A stretch of DNA of 57,149 bases. It comes from Candidatus Aminicenantota bacterium. Lineage in GTDB: Bacteria > Acidobacteriota > Aminicenantia > Aminicenantales > Aminicenantaceae. Positions 9,295 through 17,283 of this stretch are shown here, in pieces. Location of the stretch: positions 1 to 57,149 of the forward strand of contig JAFGMO010000019.1 of assembly GCA_016927475.1 (NCBI GenBank), given 5' to 3'. The notes beneath the pieces were generated by a model. That model saw nothing but the letters and a program-made list of their open reading frames with translations, did not search any database and was not told the origin of the DNA. Positions within the stretch are counted from its first letter, which is position 1. Every line of letters starts with the position of its first letter. The translations under genes were made by a program, and so were the position numbers.

Positions 9295-11043
9295 CTAAGC
9301 GTTTTGAGATAATATTGTTCCTTTGTTCATGTGGATTATGTTATCTGCGGTTTCTATAACGGACGATTTATGAGATATCAGGATAATAGTGAGCTTTCCA
9401 TGAAGCCGGGCAAGGGCATTAAAAATGTATTTCTCATTTTTTGGATCAATAGCACTAGTTGCTTCATCTAATATTAATAGCTTGGGATTTTTAATAAGAG
9501 TCCGAGCCAATATAATTCGTTGACGTTCACCAACAGAAATCCTTACTCCTCTATCTCCAATGCTGGTATCAAGACCATGAGGGAGATTTTTTATGAATTT
9601 GGCTGCTTCCATTATTTCAAGAGAATGCCAGATATCTTCATCAGTAGCGTGTTGATTTGCCCAGATTAAATTGTTGCGGATAGTGTCGTGAAAAAGAAAA
9701 TTATCCTGGGGAACGTACCCAATCAACCTGCGCCATTCTCTCAAATGATTGGCATTGAGTATAATCCCATCTATCAGAATATTGCCTTTCTGCGGTATTA
9801 TAAGACCGATAATTAGGTCGGCAATGGTCGTTTTACCTGATCCTGATTCTCCGATTATCGCTGTTGTTCTTTTAAAAGGGATCGTGAAATTTATATTGTT
9901 TAAAGAAAATGAACTTTTTTGATTCTTGTATTTAAAATAGATATTTCTGAATTCAAGAGATCGTTTAAATTCAATTTTTTTATGAGACTGTTTTAAACGT
10001 ATTTCTTTTTCATCGACTGATTCTTTTAATAAATTGATAACTGAAGAATATGCCGGCAGCATGTTCATGATTTGATGTATACTCTGTTGAATAAGAGAAA
10101 AACGAGGAAATAGTCTTGAGATGATAATAATTAGTAGAAATATTTCCGTGATTGACAGATGAAAATAATTTTGTGAGGTATATACAAAAAGACATAAAAA
10201 TATCCCTGCACCGATTTGAATAATCATTCGAGAATTGGATTTGATTTGAGTAAAACGGATGTATTTTTTTTCAATTTCACTGTTTATTTTATTAAAATGT
10301 TTTATATGCTTTTCCTCGGCAATGTTACTCTTCGCAAGTTTTAAGCCACTTAAGTGTTCAATAATGGCAGAATATAATTTCTGAGTCTGGTAATGGATTG
10401 ATTTTCCTGTTTCAGTGACCGCATTATTTTTTGACCGGAGCAAAATAAAGAAAAATATTAGTACACATAAAGTAACAGCGGTTAAAGGGACTGAAAGCAT
10501 GAAGGCAATTGCTACATATATCAAAGCAAAAAATGTATTGCTAAATAGTATAAGTATGTGTTGTGTGCATGTTCCGGAACGTTGAAGTTCGTTTGTAAGT
10601 ACTGAAGCGATATCTGATAATTTTTTTTGAATAATAAATGACCATTTTGCATAGGTTAAGGAATAATAAAGCCTGTTGCGCATACTTCTGACAAACCTTG
10701 TTTCAAGACGCATATCAATAATGGAGAGTCCTCTATGAATAAATGCAACAGCTGCAATGATGATTATAAATGCAATCAGAAGATTGGCTAGTGTCAAGGG
10801 TATATGAATTGAATCAAAAATTTTTATAAGAGTATTTACTGGTTTTGAATTGGAACTGTAAATTGAGTCTGTATTAAACAATTTGATCAGTGGAATCAGC
10901 ATGATCAAACCAAATCCTTGCACTAAACCATGGATGATCATCAGGGTTAGGGCCAGATAGAAGTATTTTTTGCTGGAATGGATCAAATCTTTTATTAAAA
11001 GAACAAGTATGTTTGATTTGAATGCTTTAATGAATCCCTTCAT
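9295..11043 (-). CDS. Lasso-peptide ABC exporter (fused TM-NBD)
   Basis: The 582-residue half-transporter has a membrane domain with about six helices (residues 25-320) and an ATPase domain (about 360-582). Walker A is GESGSGKTT (398-406), the ABC signature is the unusual ISVGERQ (502-508) instead of LSGGQ, and Walker B is LLILDE (522-527). There is no C39 peptidase domain, which fits a lasso exporter because leader removal is done by a separate peptidase. It would pump the mature peptide out and confer self-protection, as in other lasso clusters. It starts 17 bases inside the end of the preceding nucleotidyltransferase gene, so translation is likely coupled. Base composition is AT-rich like the rest of the locus. 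Confidence 0.88.
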   Translation of the reverse strand: MKGFIKAFKSNILVLLIKDLIHSSKKYFYLALTLMIIHGLVQGFGLIMLIPLIKLFNTDSIYSSNSKPVNTLIKIFDSIHIPLTLANLLIAFIIIIAAVAFIHRGLSIIDMRLETRFVRSMRNRLYYSLTYAKWSFIIQKKLSDIASVLTNELQRSGTCTQHILILFSNTFFALIYVAIAFMLSVPLTAVTLCVLIFFFILLRSKNNAVTETGKSIHYQTQKLYSAIIEHLSGLKLAKSNIAEEKHIKHFNKINSEIEKKYIRFTQIKSNSRMIIQIGAGIFLCLFVYTSQNYFHLSITEIFLLIIIISRLFPRFSLIQQSIHQIMNMLPAYSSVINLLKESVDEKEIRLKQSHKKIEFKRSLEFRNIYFKYKNQKSSFSLNNINFTIPFKRTTAIIGESGSGKTTIADLIIGLIIPQKGNILIDGIILNANHLREWRRLIGYVPQDNFLFHDTIRNNLIWANQHATDEDIWHSLEIMEAAKFIKNLPHGLDTSIGDRGVRISVGERQRIILARTLIKNPKLLILDEATSAIDPKNEKYIFNALARLHGKLTIILISHKSSVIETADNIIHMNKGTILSQNA

Positions 11044-12229
11044 TTTTTTTCCATTCTATTATTTTTCTACAAATTTTAGTCAAAGGACGAAAACAAAAAA
11101 ATATCCATAGAAGCTTTGAGGGGATCTTAGTTTTATTGAGACCTTTTGGAATTAATCTGAATAATGATGAAAAAAAGGTCAAGCGATAACGGATATTCTT
11201 TTTTAATCTAAGTTTATATTTAGCATGGTCGCTCCATTTTTTTAAATTGAAATTATTATCGCCCTCTGGCCCAGTAATTTTTTCCAATGCTTTGACCATT
11301 AAATATGTAACCGTTTTATAATATTTGATATTTTGAGCACATTCTTCTGGTAAATCCTGATTGAATAAATCCCGTGTTAATAGTAATCCTTGAAATAACA
11401 TTCTATCAATACTAAGGTTTTTTGATCGGTTGATGATATTTCTCCAATTTAAGGGAGGGTTTATGGAAAACAGTTGATTTATGTCACAAAGCCATTTTAA
11501 GCGAAACCAACTATGACTTGCACCATGAGCAAAAAGGAAAAAGATTGATTCTGTCAATGAAATTGTTGGAATGCGTGTGCCGCCAATATTCACTGTCGTC
11601 AAATCCTGAAAAGGATCGATTTTCAGAAATTGGGGATTCCTAAAAAAACGCCAGTGGATTTCAAAAGTTATTTGAATATCCGGGTGGAAATAACCAAAAT
11701 GATGTGTTATTTTTTTAAAAAATGGCAACTGATCGTTTTTAATATAGGGGGAATTCTTAAAAAAAAGATTCTGAAATCCTTGTTGATACATAAGATTATT
11801 TGCTGTGGAAAGCATTTCCGGCGGAATGATGAAATCAATATCGTTATAGTGTCTGGCGTTGATGTTATCGTAAAGTTGCATGGCTAAAACAGGACCCTTA
11901 AAAACAATAACAGGTATATGATGAGCTTCCAGCAAATGCACAAGATTCACCATTTTAGCAGTCATCTTAAGATTCCGGATAACACATTTATAATTCAATT
12001 CCTGAATTTGATGAAATACTTTGAGTGGGATTCTATTTTTGCACAGATTTTTTATCTTTTGATATATATTAGGTTCTATACGATGTCTCTTAACAAGGGC
12101 AAGAAAATCATCCCAATTTATCTGGTCATTCAAAAGATGATCTAATTGATGTGAAAAGTTTTCGTTCGAAGGATACTGTAAGCATAAAAGGATTAATTGC
12201 ATTTCGGGTGGGAAGTTGAAAATTCTCAT
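11027..12229 (-). CDS. Nucleotidyltransferase-family protein of the lasso locus
   Basis: The 400-residue protein matches the uncharacterised nucleotidyltransferase family (PF14907-like). The catalytic region has FKGPVLA at 110-116 and the metal-binding Asp130-x-Asp132 in YNDIDFIIP. Such genes recur in lasso clusters that also carry an HPr-kinase-like gene. In the pseudomycoidin cluster I recall the homologue adding hexoses to the phosphorylated peptide; that is from memory. By analogy it may decorate the phosphorylated C-terminal Ser here. It follows the precursor gene by 146 bases and overlaps the exporter gene. The donor substrate cannot be read from sequence. Confidence 0.8.
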   Translation of the reverse strand: MRIFNFPPEMQLILLCLQYPSNENFSHQLDHLLNDQINWDDFLALVKRHRIEPNIYQKIKNLCKNRIPLKVFHQIQELNYKCVIRNLKMTAKMVNLVHLLEAHHIPVIVFKGPVLAMQLYDNINARHYNDIDFIIPPEMLSTANNLMYQQGFQNLFFKNSPYIKNDQLPFFKKITHHFGYFHPDIQITFEIHWRFFRNPQFLKIDPFQDLTTVNIGGTRIPTISLTESIFFLFAHGASHSWFRLKWLCDINQLFSINPPLNWRNIINRSKNLSIDRMLFQGLLLTRDLFNQDLPEECAQNIKYYKTVTYLMVKALEKITGPEGDNNFNLKKWSDHAKYKLRLKKNIRYRLTFFSSLFRLIPKGLNKTKIPSKLLWIFFCFRPLTKICRKIIEWKKNEGIH

Positions 12230-12321
12230 GGGAAGTTTTGGATATGACTGCGACTTATTTTAAGAGCTTTAAATGTAAAGCCGAAAAAGAGATTAATTGA
12301 TATATTTCTGAACTATTTTTT

Positions 12322-12356
12322 AAAATCAGTTGAGATTAATAAATATGTCTGATTTT
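12322..12356 (-). other. AT-rich hairpin downstream of the lasso precursor
   Basis: On the plus strand AAAATCAG (12322-12329) pairs with CTGATTTT (12349-12356), an 8-bp stem with a 19-base loop. It lies 20 bases past the precursor stop. In RiPP loci a weak hairpin after the precursor often allows more precursor than downstream enzyme transcript. The stem is AT-rich and the loop is long, so this is tentative. Confidence 0.3.
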
Positions 12357-12375
12357 TTCGCTAATTTCCAAAGAT

Positions 12376-12513
12376 TCAGGAGGCTCTACCGCTATAATCG
12401 CCTCCGGAACCAGGACTGCCAAGTGTCTCTTTGATGTTTAATTTGGTGAGGATTGGTTTTTTCCACTGGCGTTTTTTCTTTTGTTTGGCAATTCTTTTGC
12501 TGGTTGATTTCAT
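12376..12513 (-). CDS. Lasso-peptide precursor (45 aa; core GSPGSGGDYSGRAS)
   Basis: This short gene reads from ATG at 12513, eight bases after GGGAG (12526-12522), to TGA at 12376. The leader (residues 1-31) is very basic and carries Trp17-Lys-Lys-Pro20, a W-x-x-P version of the Y-x-x-P motif bound by lasso RRE proteins, then a Leu/Ile pattern and Thr30 at position -2 before cleavage. The predicted core is residues 32-45, GSPGSGGDYSGRAS. Gly1 supplies the amine and Asp8 (residue 39), the only acidic core residue, closes an 8-residue ring. The tail is YSGRAS, and the C-terminal Ser is the residue phosphorylated in paeninodin-type clusters. All maturation genes flank it. Confidence 0.88.
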   Translation of the reverse strand: MKSTSKRIAKQKKKRQWKKPILTKLNIKETLGSPGSGGDYSGRAS

Positions 12514-12579
12514 TGATATATCTCCCAAAATTTTTTTTTAGCGAGAATCCTGTCTTGGTTGGAAAACATGTATTACTAA

Positions 12580-12608
12580 ACTATATGATGGATTTCATAT
12601 AAAATCAA
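12580..12608 (-). promoter_or_regulatory. Candidate promoter for the lasso precursor
   Basis: On the minus strand TTGATT (12608-12603) and TATAGT (12585-12580) are separated by exactly 17 bases, a fair sigma70-like pair. It overlaps the stop of the cyclase gene and lies about 70 bases before the precursor ATG. A private promoter would let the precursor outnumber the enzymes encoded upstream. AT-rich DNA yields such pairs by chance, so confidence is limited. Confidence 0.4.
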
Positions 12609-14536
12609 TGATTTCTTTTATAATCGATCCACCTTAGAAAAGAAATTATCATGGCGCCCTTAAAGAGGATGTGTTGTGTTTTATTATCCCAGTCATTAAA
12701 CCCGGTACAGGGTTTGATATTGTTCAATTGTTGTAGAATACTCCGTTTGTTTATATATTTTTTTTCAAGAAATGTTCTTTCTGAGGAAGAAAGAAGCTGA
12801 TGAATTTTATGCTTTGATTGAATCATTTTGGAATGAAAGTTTGGTGCAAATGGATGTTTGGATTGTCTCCATTGTATTTTCGGCGGCAAAATACCCTCCA
12901 TCGCCCTTCTGAATAAACCCCGTGTCCATCCATCGAGAATATATATCTCGGGTGGAATCCTCAGCATGAACTCGATAATACGCTTATCTGCAAGCGGTGA
13001 TGTTGTATTTATTGAAAATTGTCCTCCGGTATTTGTCATATAGGCCAGAATATTTCCATAATCACTTTGCGGAAGAATCCCACGAAGAATATTTTCACAA
13101 GGCGTTGGTGCAGGTCTTAACAAATGCATAAAATGTTGAAAATTCTGATTAAAAGATTTTGTTTGGATTATGTTTTTACTGAATAAACTTAAATCCTTTA
13201 AATAGGACGAAGGTAAACCTCTTGCCTTTTTTATGATGTCTTTTAGACTATCTGGAAATAAATTGGATAAAATTTCTTTATATATAAGTCTGGGCATAGA
13301 TTTGCTTTCCAAACTTTTTTTCTTTTGGAGCAAATCGTAAGCAGTGATCCATCTCATTTCTTTTATTAATTGGAAAATAGCTTTTTGTCCATGATGGGAG
13401 GCTGCCATATCCCCTCCGCATCCATTTAACATTATCCGTGCACCCAGATTTGAAGCGTTTGAAAGCAATGCATGATCCATAAAATAAAAGGGATCATCTA
13501 TCGGAGCATAATATTGCTCGAATAATTTTTCGAAGTTATCGAAGAGAGACAGGCCATCCGGGGTTACATAGTTTATTTTAATATTTTTTTCCTGGTGAAC
13601 AATCAAATCGATATGTTCTCTGTCATCCTTTTCCTGTCCCGAATGATTAGGATCTAATACTGACGAAACTGCGATTAAGGATTTTCGCTCTTCCATTAAT
13701 TTTCGTGCTGCAATTACGGCTACTGCACTTGAGTCAAGGCCTCCGCTTAATTGAATCGCTATAGGAAATGTGCTTCTCATTCTTGCATGAACAGATTGTT
13801 TCACCAGTTCCCTCAACGCTTCTGCATATTCATCATTGGAAGAAAATTTTATTCGTGGTTGAGTTTGGGGATTCCAGTATTGTCTTTTCTTTAATCCCCT
13901 CTGTGAAACAGTGATTGAATGAGCCGGAGGAATTTGTTTTATGTTGTTAAAAAAAGTAATTTCGTTATTCGTCAACCTCATATAAATGGATTCAATCAAT
14001 GCTTTTTCATTAATATGATAGGGGAGGCCTGCTGTGTTAAGGACTTGTTTCATTTCACTGGAGAAAATAAATCGATCTCCTGAGTAGTAATAATATAAAG
14101 GTCTGAATCCAATATGATCCCTTGCGGCAAACAACTTTTGTTGTGAAAAGTCCCAGATAACAAAAACAAATTCACCTAATAAGTGTTCTGGACAATGTGT
14201 GCCCCATTGCTCATAAGATTTTAATATAAGAACATTATCCGAAATATTTTGCCTGTTTGATGTAGTAATGAATAATTTTTTAAATAGTTCTTCTCTGTTA
14301 TCAATACGTGCATCTGCATTAAGCAATAACCGGCCATTTTCACTTGAAACCGGTAAAGTTTCATATAATGACTCGGGAGTGGAGTAAAGCATCTGATGTC
14401 CCATTGCTACAGATTTATCTACCCATTTATGAGAACCATCTTTTCCACGATAGGCAAGGGATTCCATCATTTTTTCAAGAGCATCGTGAGCCTCAGCATT
14501 TCTATCAAAATGAATTATTCCGCAAATGGCGCTCAT
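12605..14536 (-). CDS. Lasso-peptide cyclase (asparagine-synthetase-like, C protein)
   Basis: The 643-residue protein has an N-terminal glutamine-amidotransferase-like domain (about 1-210) and a C-terminal ATP-pyrophosphatase synthetase domain (about 235-600) with the PP-loop SGGLDSS at 264-270. Lasso cyclases adenylate the side-chain carboxylate of the ring Asp/Glu and join it to the core's N-terminal amine. Here the targets would be Asp8 and Gly1. The protein begins MSAICGI, so Cys is at position 5 and not at the N terminus where AsnB needs it; glutamine use is therefore unlikely, as is usual in lasso cyclases. It overlaps the peptidase gene by four bases (ATGA). Confidence 0.93.
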   Translation of the reverse strand: MSAICGIIHFDRNAEAHDALEKMMESLAYRGKDGSHKWVDKSVAMGHQMLYSTPESLYETLPVSSENGRLLLNADARIDNREELFKKLFITTSNRQNISDNVLILKSYEQWGTHCPEHLLGEFVFVIWDFSQQKLFAARDHIGFRPLYYYYSGDRFIFSSEMKQVLNTAGLPYHINEKALIESIYMRLTNNEITFFNNIKQIPPAHSITVSQRGLKKRQYWNPQTQPRIKFSSNDEYAEALRELVKQSVHARMRSTFPIAIQLSGGLDSSAVAVIAARKLMEERKSLIAVSSVLDPNHSGQEKDDREHIDLIVHQEKNIKINYVTPDGLSLFDNFEKLFEQYYAPIDDPFYFMDHALLSNASNLGARIMLNGCGGDMAASHHGQKAIFQLIKEMRWITAYDLLQKKKSLESKSMPRLIYKEILSNLFPDSLKDIIKKARGLPSSYLKDLSLFSKNIIQTKSFNQNFQHFMHLLRPAPTPCENILRGILPQSDYGNILAYMTNTGGQFSINTTSPLADKRIIEFMLRIPPEIYILDGWTRGLFRRAMEGILPPKIQWRQSKHPFAPNFHSKMIQSKHKIHQLLSSSERTFLEKKYINKRSILQQLNNIKPCTGFNDWDNKTQHILFKGAMIISFLRWIDYKRNH

Positions 14537-14991
14537 GAATTTCTCTCGGTAAAGGCTGAAATGATTGTATAGCCATTCCTGTTTTTAGCACCCGTGATAA
14601 TCATATCTCCGGCACGGAGCCATGCATGAGCGATCAATTTTCCCTTTTCATCATAAGCAACCCCAAGGATTAAAACACTTGGTTGTTTTTTTTGCTTGAG
14701 CATCATTTTTCCGGCAACCCCCTGAGTCAAACATGTGTTTTTCCAGGGGATAAAGCGGCTGACGGTATCAATAGCCCATTTGACATTATTCAAAATTTTA
14801 GTGTTGATACTTTTATGGATTTCTTTTTCCTTTTGCTCCATTGTCCACAAGGCAGATGCGAGGAAGCGGAATGGTATTATTGAGATAACTATTCGTGCTA
14901 TGAACAGAACAAATGCTGCTTCAATGATGAGGTGCTTTCGTGAATTGGACAGTTGGATTAGCTTGTGAATATCATCCAATCTTAGTTTCAA
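14533..14991 (-). CDS. Lasso leader peptidase (transglutaminase-like B2 protein)
   Basis: The 152-residue protein is the cysteine-protease half of a split lasso B enzyme. Cys87 in NTCLTQGVAGKMML, His122 in AHAWLRAG and nearby Asp129 fit the Cys-His-Asp triad of the transglutaminase-like fold. A hydrophobic stretch near residues 22-47 precedes the catalytic part, as in other B2 proteins. It cleaves the leader after residue 31 of the precursor, guided by the RRE partner encoded 12 bases upstream. Length and motifs are normal for the family. Confidence 0.92.
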   Translation of the reverse strand: MKLRLDDIHKLIQLSNSRKHLIIEAAFVLFIARIVISIIPFRFLASALWTMEQKEKEIHKSINTKILNNVKWAIDTVSRFIPWKNTCLTQGVAGKMMLKQKKQPSVLILGVAYDEKGKLIAHAWLRAGDMIITGAKNRNGYTIISAFTERNS

Positions 14992-15003
14992 GATAAAAGT
15001 CTT

Positions 15004-15285
15004 TTAACGTAAACTAATCAATTTTTCATCTCTGAGTATATTTAAAAATTCAATTACATCTATATGACATTGATTTTCTTTAACCTCAAATTCTTTTGTC
15101 AGTATCCTACATAAATTTAAAACACTTATTGGATTTTCCAATAATTCCCAGATTCTGCTGCCAATGTCATTTAAACCGTAATATTTTCCATTTTTAATGC
15201 TCATCATGACAGTGTCTTTATCGATGTCGCTTGCTACTATTTCGTTTGTTCTGTATACAACAGATTCTAATGATATTGATTTCAT
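15004..15285 (-). CDS. PqqD-like RRE protein (lasso B1)
   Basis: The 93-residue PqqD-fold protein is a RiPP recognition element. The region GKYYGLNDIGSRIWELLENP (residues 33-52) is the hallmark of this family, followed by a helical C-terminal half. Such proteins bind the precursor leader through the Y-x-x-P-type motif (here W-x-x-P) and present it to the peptidase and cyclase. Its place between the kinase-like gene and the peptidase gene matches known lasso operons. It starts 17 bases after the kinase-like gene ends. Confidence 0.92.
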   Translation of the reverse strand: MKSISLESVVYRTNEIVASDIDKDTVMMSIKNGKYYGLNDIGSRIWELLENPISVLNLCRILTKEFEVKENQCHIDVIEFLNILRDEKLISLR

Positions 15286-15302
15286 AAAGTGTTATTTTCC
15301 TT

Positions 15303-16229
15303 TCATTTAATTGGATTGATAATATCATTTTTTAAATTGTCTCTCAAATAATCCACTGAAAAATTATCAACAGGACGTATTACTTTTTTTAATGGGACGT
15401 TGTTCAAAATTGTACTGCATTGATTGAAATGATATCTTAAATCATTCTGTTTTTTTAAAAAGATCCCCCTGTATGTATTTTTTGACAGTTCAATCATTTG
15501 TTCGTATCCTGAGAGTTGTTTGATTACTATATTTTTTTTAGCAGATGAAGTAAGCAGATATAAACCACCAAGAGGAACAGGCGATTCCAAGAAACAGTCT
15601 TTAATGCTTAGTTGATGTTTATAAAAACTGTTTTTTGAAAAAATAATGTTATTTGTGCCCTTGTCAATCATACCCATAGAATCATCCCAAAGCTTAATCC
15701 TGGGATATCCAGGGAGGATAATGGGATGATGATCAGAATTAAAAGCAATTACAGTAACATCATCCGTCAGAACGCGATCACCATTTTGATAAAAGGAAGC
15801 AGCCAACGTAGATTTGCCAATCCCTGCTTTCCCAAGAAAAACAAATCCTTTGTTTTGGATTTCAACAGAACAACCATGTAAAGGAAGCATCTCTCGTTGA
15901 TGGATAAGGGCACCCATAGCAGAACCCAATAAAAAAATGTTAATTTCATTATCCGGGACATCTTTTTTTTTCTCGATAACTATTTCATTGCCATTTTTAA
16001 TGAGATATTTTGCTGTATTTTCTATTTTTAAAAGAACTTGTTCTTCGGCGACTTGATAAGATTCACTTTTGGCTAATGCATTGTTAAGAAAATCGGGTAC
16101 TGGACCGAAACGGATATGGACATCATATTGATGATCATCCGATGGCAATAATTCATCACACCGAATTGAGGATTTGATTTTTAGATTGTAGATTTTGTAA
16201 AAATAGTTTTTACTTTTTTTCTTATTCAA
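15303..16229 (-). CDS. HPr-kinase-like lasso peptide kinase
   Basis: The 308-residue protein resembles the catalytic half of HPr kinase. The P-loop GKAGIGKST is at 133-141, LPLHGC precedes it (His118), and LTDDV at 154-158 matches the catalytic/metal site. Homologues in paeninodin-type lasso clusters phosphorylate the C-terminal Ser of the precursor. The precursor here ends in Ser, which supports the same role. The only start at this end is TTG at 16229 with no clear ribosome-binding site, so the true start is uncertain. It is the first clear gene of the operon. Confidence 0.85.
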   Translation of the reverse strand: MNKKKSKNYFYKIYNLKIKSSIRCDELLPSDDHQYDVHIRFGPVPDFLNNALAKSESYQVAEEQVLLKIENTAKYLIKNGNEIVIEKKKDVPDNEINIFLLGSAMGALIHQREMLPLHGCSVEIQNKGFVFLGKAGIGKSTLAASFYQNGDRVLTDDVTVIAFNSDHHPIILPGYPRIKLWDDSMGMIDKGTNNIIFSKNSFYKHQLSIKDCFLESPVPLGGLYLLTSSAKKNIVIKQLSGYEQMIELSKNTYRGIFLKKQNDLRYHFNQCSTILNNVPLKKVIRPVDNFSVDYLRDNLKNDIINPIK

Positions 16230-16568
16230 AACAAGTTTTAAAGATGATTTTTCTTGATAAATATTTAATATTTTTCAAATTGATTTGAGAATGTCTTATA
16301 AACATACGAAAAAACGATTCTAATATCAAGTCAATCCTTTCTTTAAAGTCCATAACTTTGCAGCCAAGATGAGTATGATAAAATAAACCAGAAAAGTTGA
16401 TGTTGATGTGTGAATTAATCCGATGGAAAGCGCTGTTTACCGATTTTAGGGCGGCATTCACCGAAAAAGACTGTTCTTATGAACAAGACCTGCTTTAACA
16501 TGGCCTTGAGATCAGCCGGCGTGAAAAATTCATGCTAAGCGGTCTCAAGTTCATATGAGGAGGATACG
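16230..16568. other. Divergent intergenic region between the lasso operon and the LiaF-like operon
   Basis: This 339-base AT-rich region separates two divergently transcribed operons. On the minus strand TTGATA (16329-16324) and TATGTT (16306-16301) are 17 bases apart and could form the lasso operon promoter. A 79-codon minus-strand ORF (16461-16222) covers most of the region and overlaps the kinase start by eight bases. It has no recognised domain and is probably not real, though it could couple translation. On the plus strand GAGGAGGA precedes the LiaF-like ATG at 16569. Confidence 0.35.
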
Positions 16569-17282
16569 ATGGAACAAAATCGTGAAGAAAGAAAATTTGT
16601 TTTTCGACTGGACCCCAAAATTGTTATCGGTATTTTGGTCATTATCGCAGGCGTCTTGTTTCTTTTGGACAACCTCGGCCTGGAGCTCGGTTTTACCATA
16701 TGGGAATTATGGCCGGTGATTTTGATTGTCCTGGGACTAAGCCTGATGGCCCGGCCTTCTGAAGAGCGCCAAATGGTCACCGGATTGATCCTGTTGGCCA
16801 TCGGTCTCATTTTTCTTTTTGACAATTTGGAAGTCATTCCCTACGGTATCGGAGAGTTCTGGCCGGTCATTCTTATTCTGGTCGGCATTCTCATCATTAA
16901 AAATGCTGTCTGGGGATTACGGGGAGCCCCAATGTCCGAGGATTTTGTCAATCTCTCATTTGTTTTGGGGGGAGGCGATTTCCGGTTCAATACAAAAAAA
17001 TTTAAGGGCGGAAAAGTATCGGCTATAATGGGAGGCGGCACCGTGGATCTCAGGGAAGCGGAAATGGAACAGGAAAAAGCCGTTATCGACACATTCGCCA
17101 TAATGGGGGGGATAGAAATTAAAGTTCCCGAAACCTGGGAAGTATCCGTTCAGGGAACACCGATTATGGGCGGTATCGACAACAAAGCACGGCTCAACAA
17201 TTCAGCCGTAGCGGGGAAACAAACCAAAAAGCTCATCATCAAAGGCTCAGCGATAATGGGAGGGGTCGAGATCAAAAACTGA
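16569..17282 (+). CDS. LiaF-like membrane protein
   Basis: The 237-residue protein has four predicted membrane helices in two pairs (about residues 17-60 and 72-110), each pair ending in a similar ELWPVILI / EFWPVILI segment. The C-terminal domain (about 130-237) has the repeated IMGGG/IMGGI beta pattern of LiaF/DUF2154 proteins (cell-wall-active antibiotic response). In Firmicutes LiaF restrains the LiaSR envelope-stress system. Here it sits one base before a sensor kinase gene, so a similar brake on the LytS-like kinase is plausible but inferred. AGGAGG-type site upstream of ATG 16569. Confidence 0.82.
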   Translation: MEQNREERKFVFRLDPKIVIGILVIIAGVLFLLDNLGLELGFTIWELWPVILIVLGLSLMARPSEERQMVTGLILLAIGLIFLFDNLEVIPYGIGEFWPVILILVGILIIKNAVWGLRGAPMSEDFVNLSFVLGGGDFRFNTKKFKGGKVSAIMGGGTVDLREAEMEQEKAVIDTFAIMGGIEIKVPETWEVSVQGTPIMGGIDNKARLNNSAVAGKQTKKLIIKGSAIMGGVEIKN

Positions 17283-17283
17283 C

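Noticed and set aside
16222..16461. 79-codon minus-strand ORF upstream of the lasso kinase
   Set aside because: No recognised domain, no lasso leader motif, and a candidate promoter for the operon lies inside it. It is noted only as a possible coupling frame.
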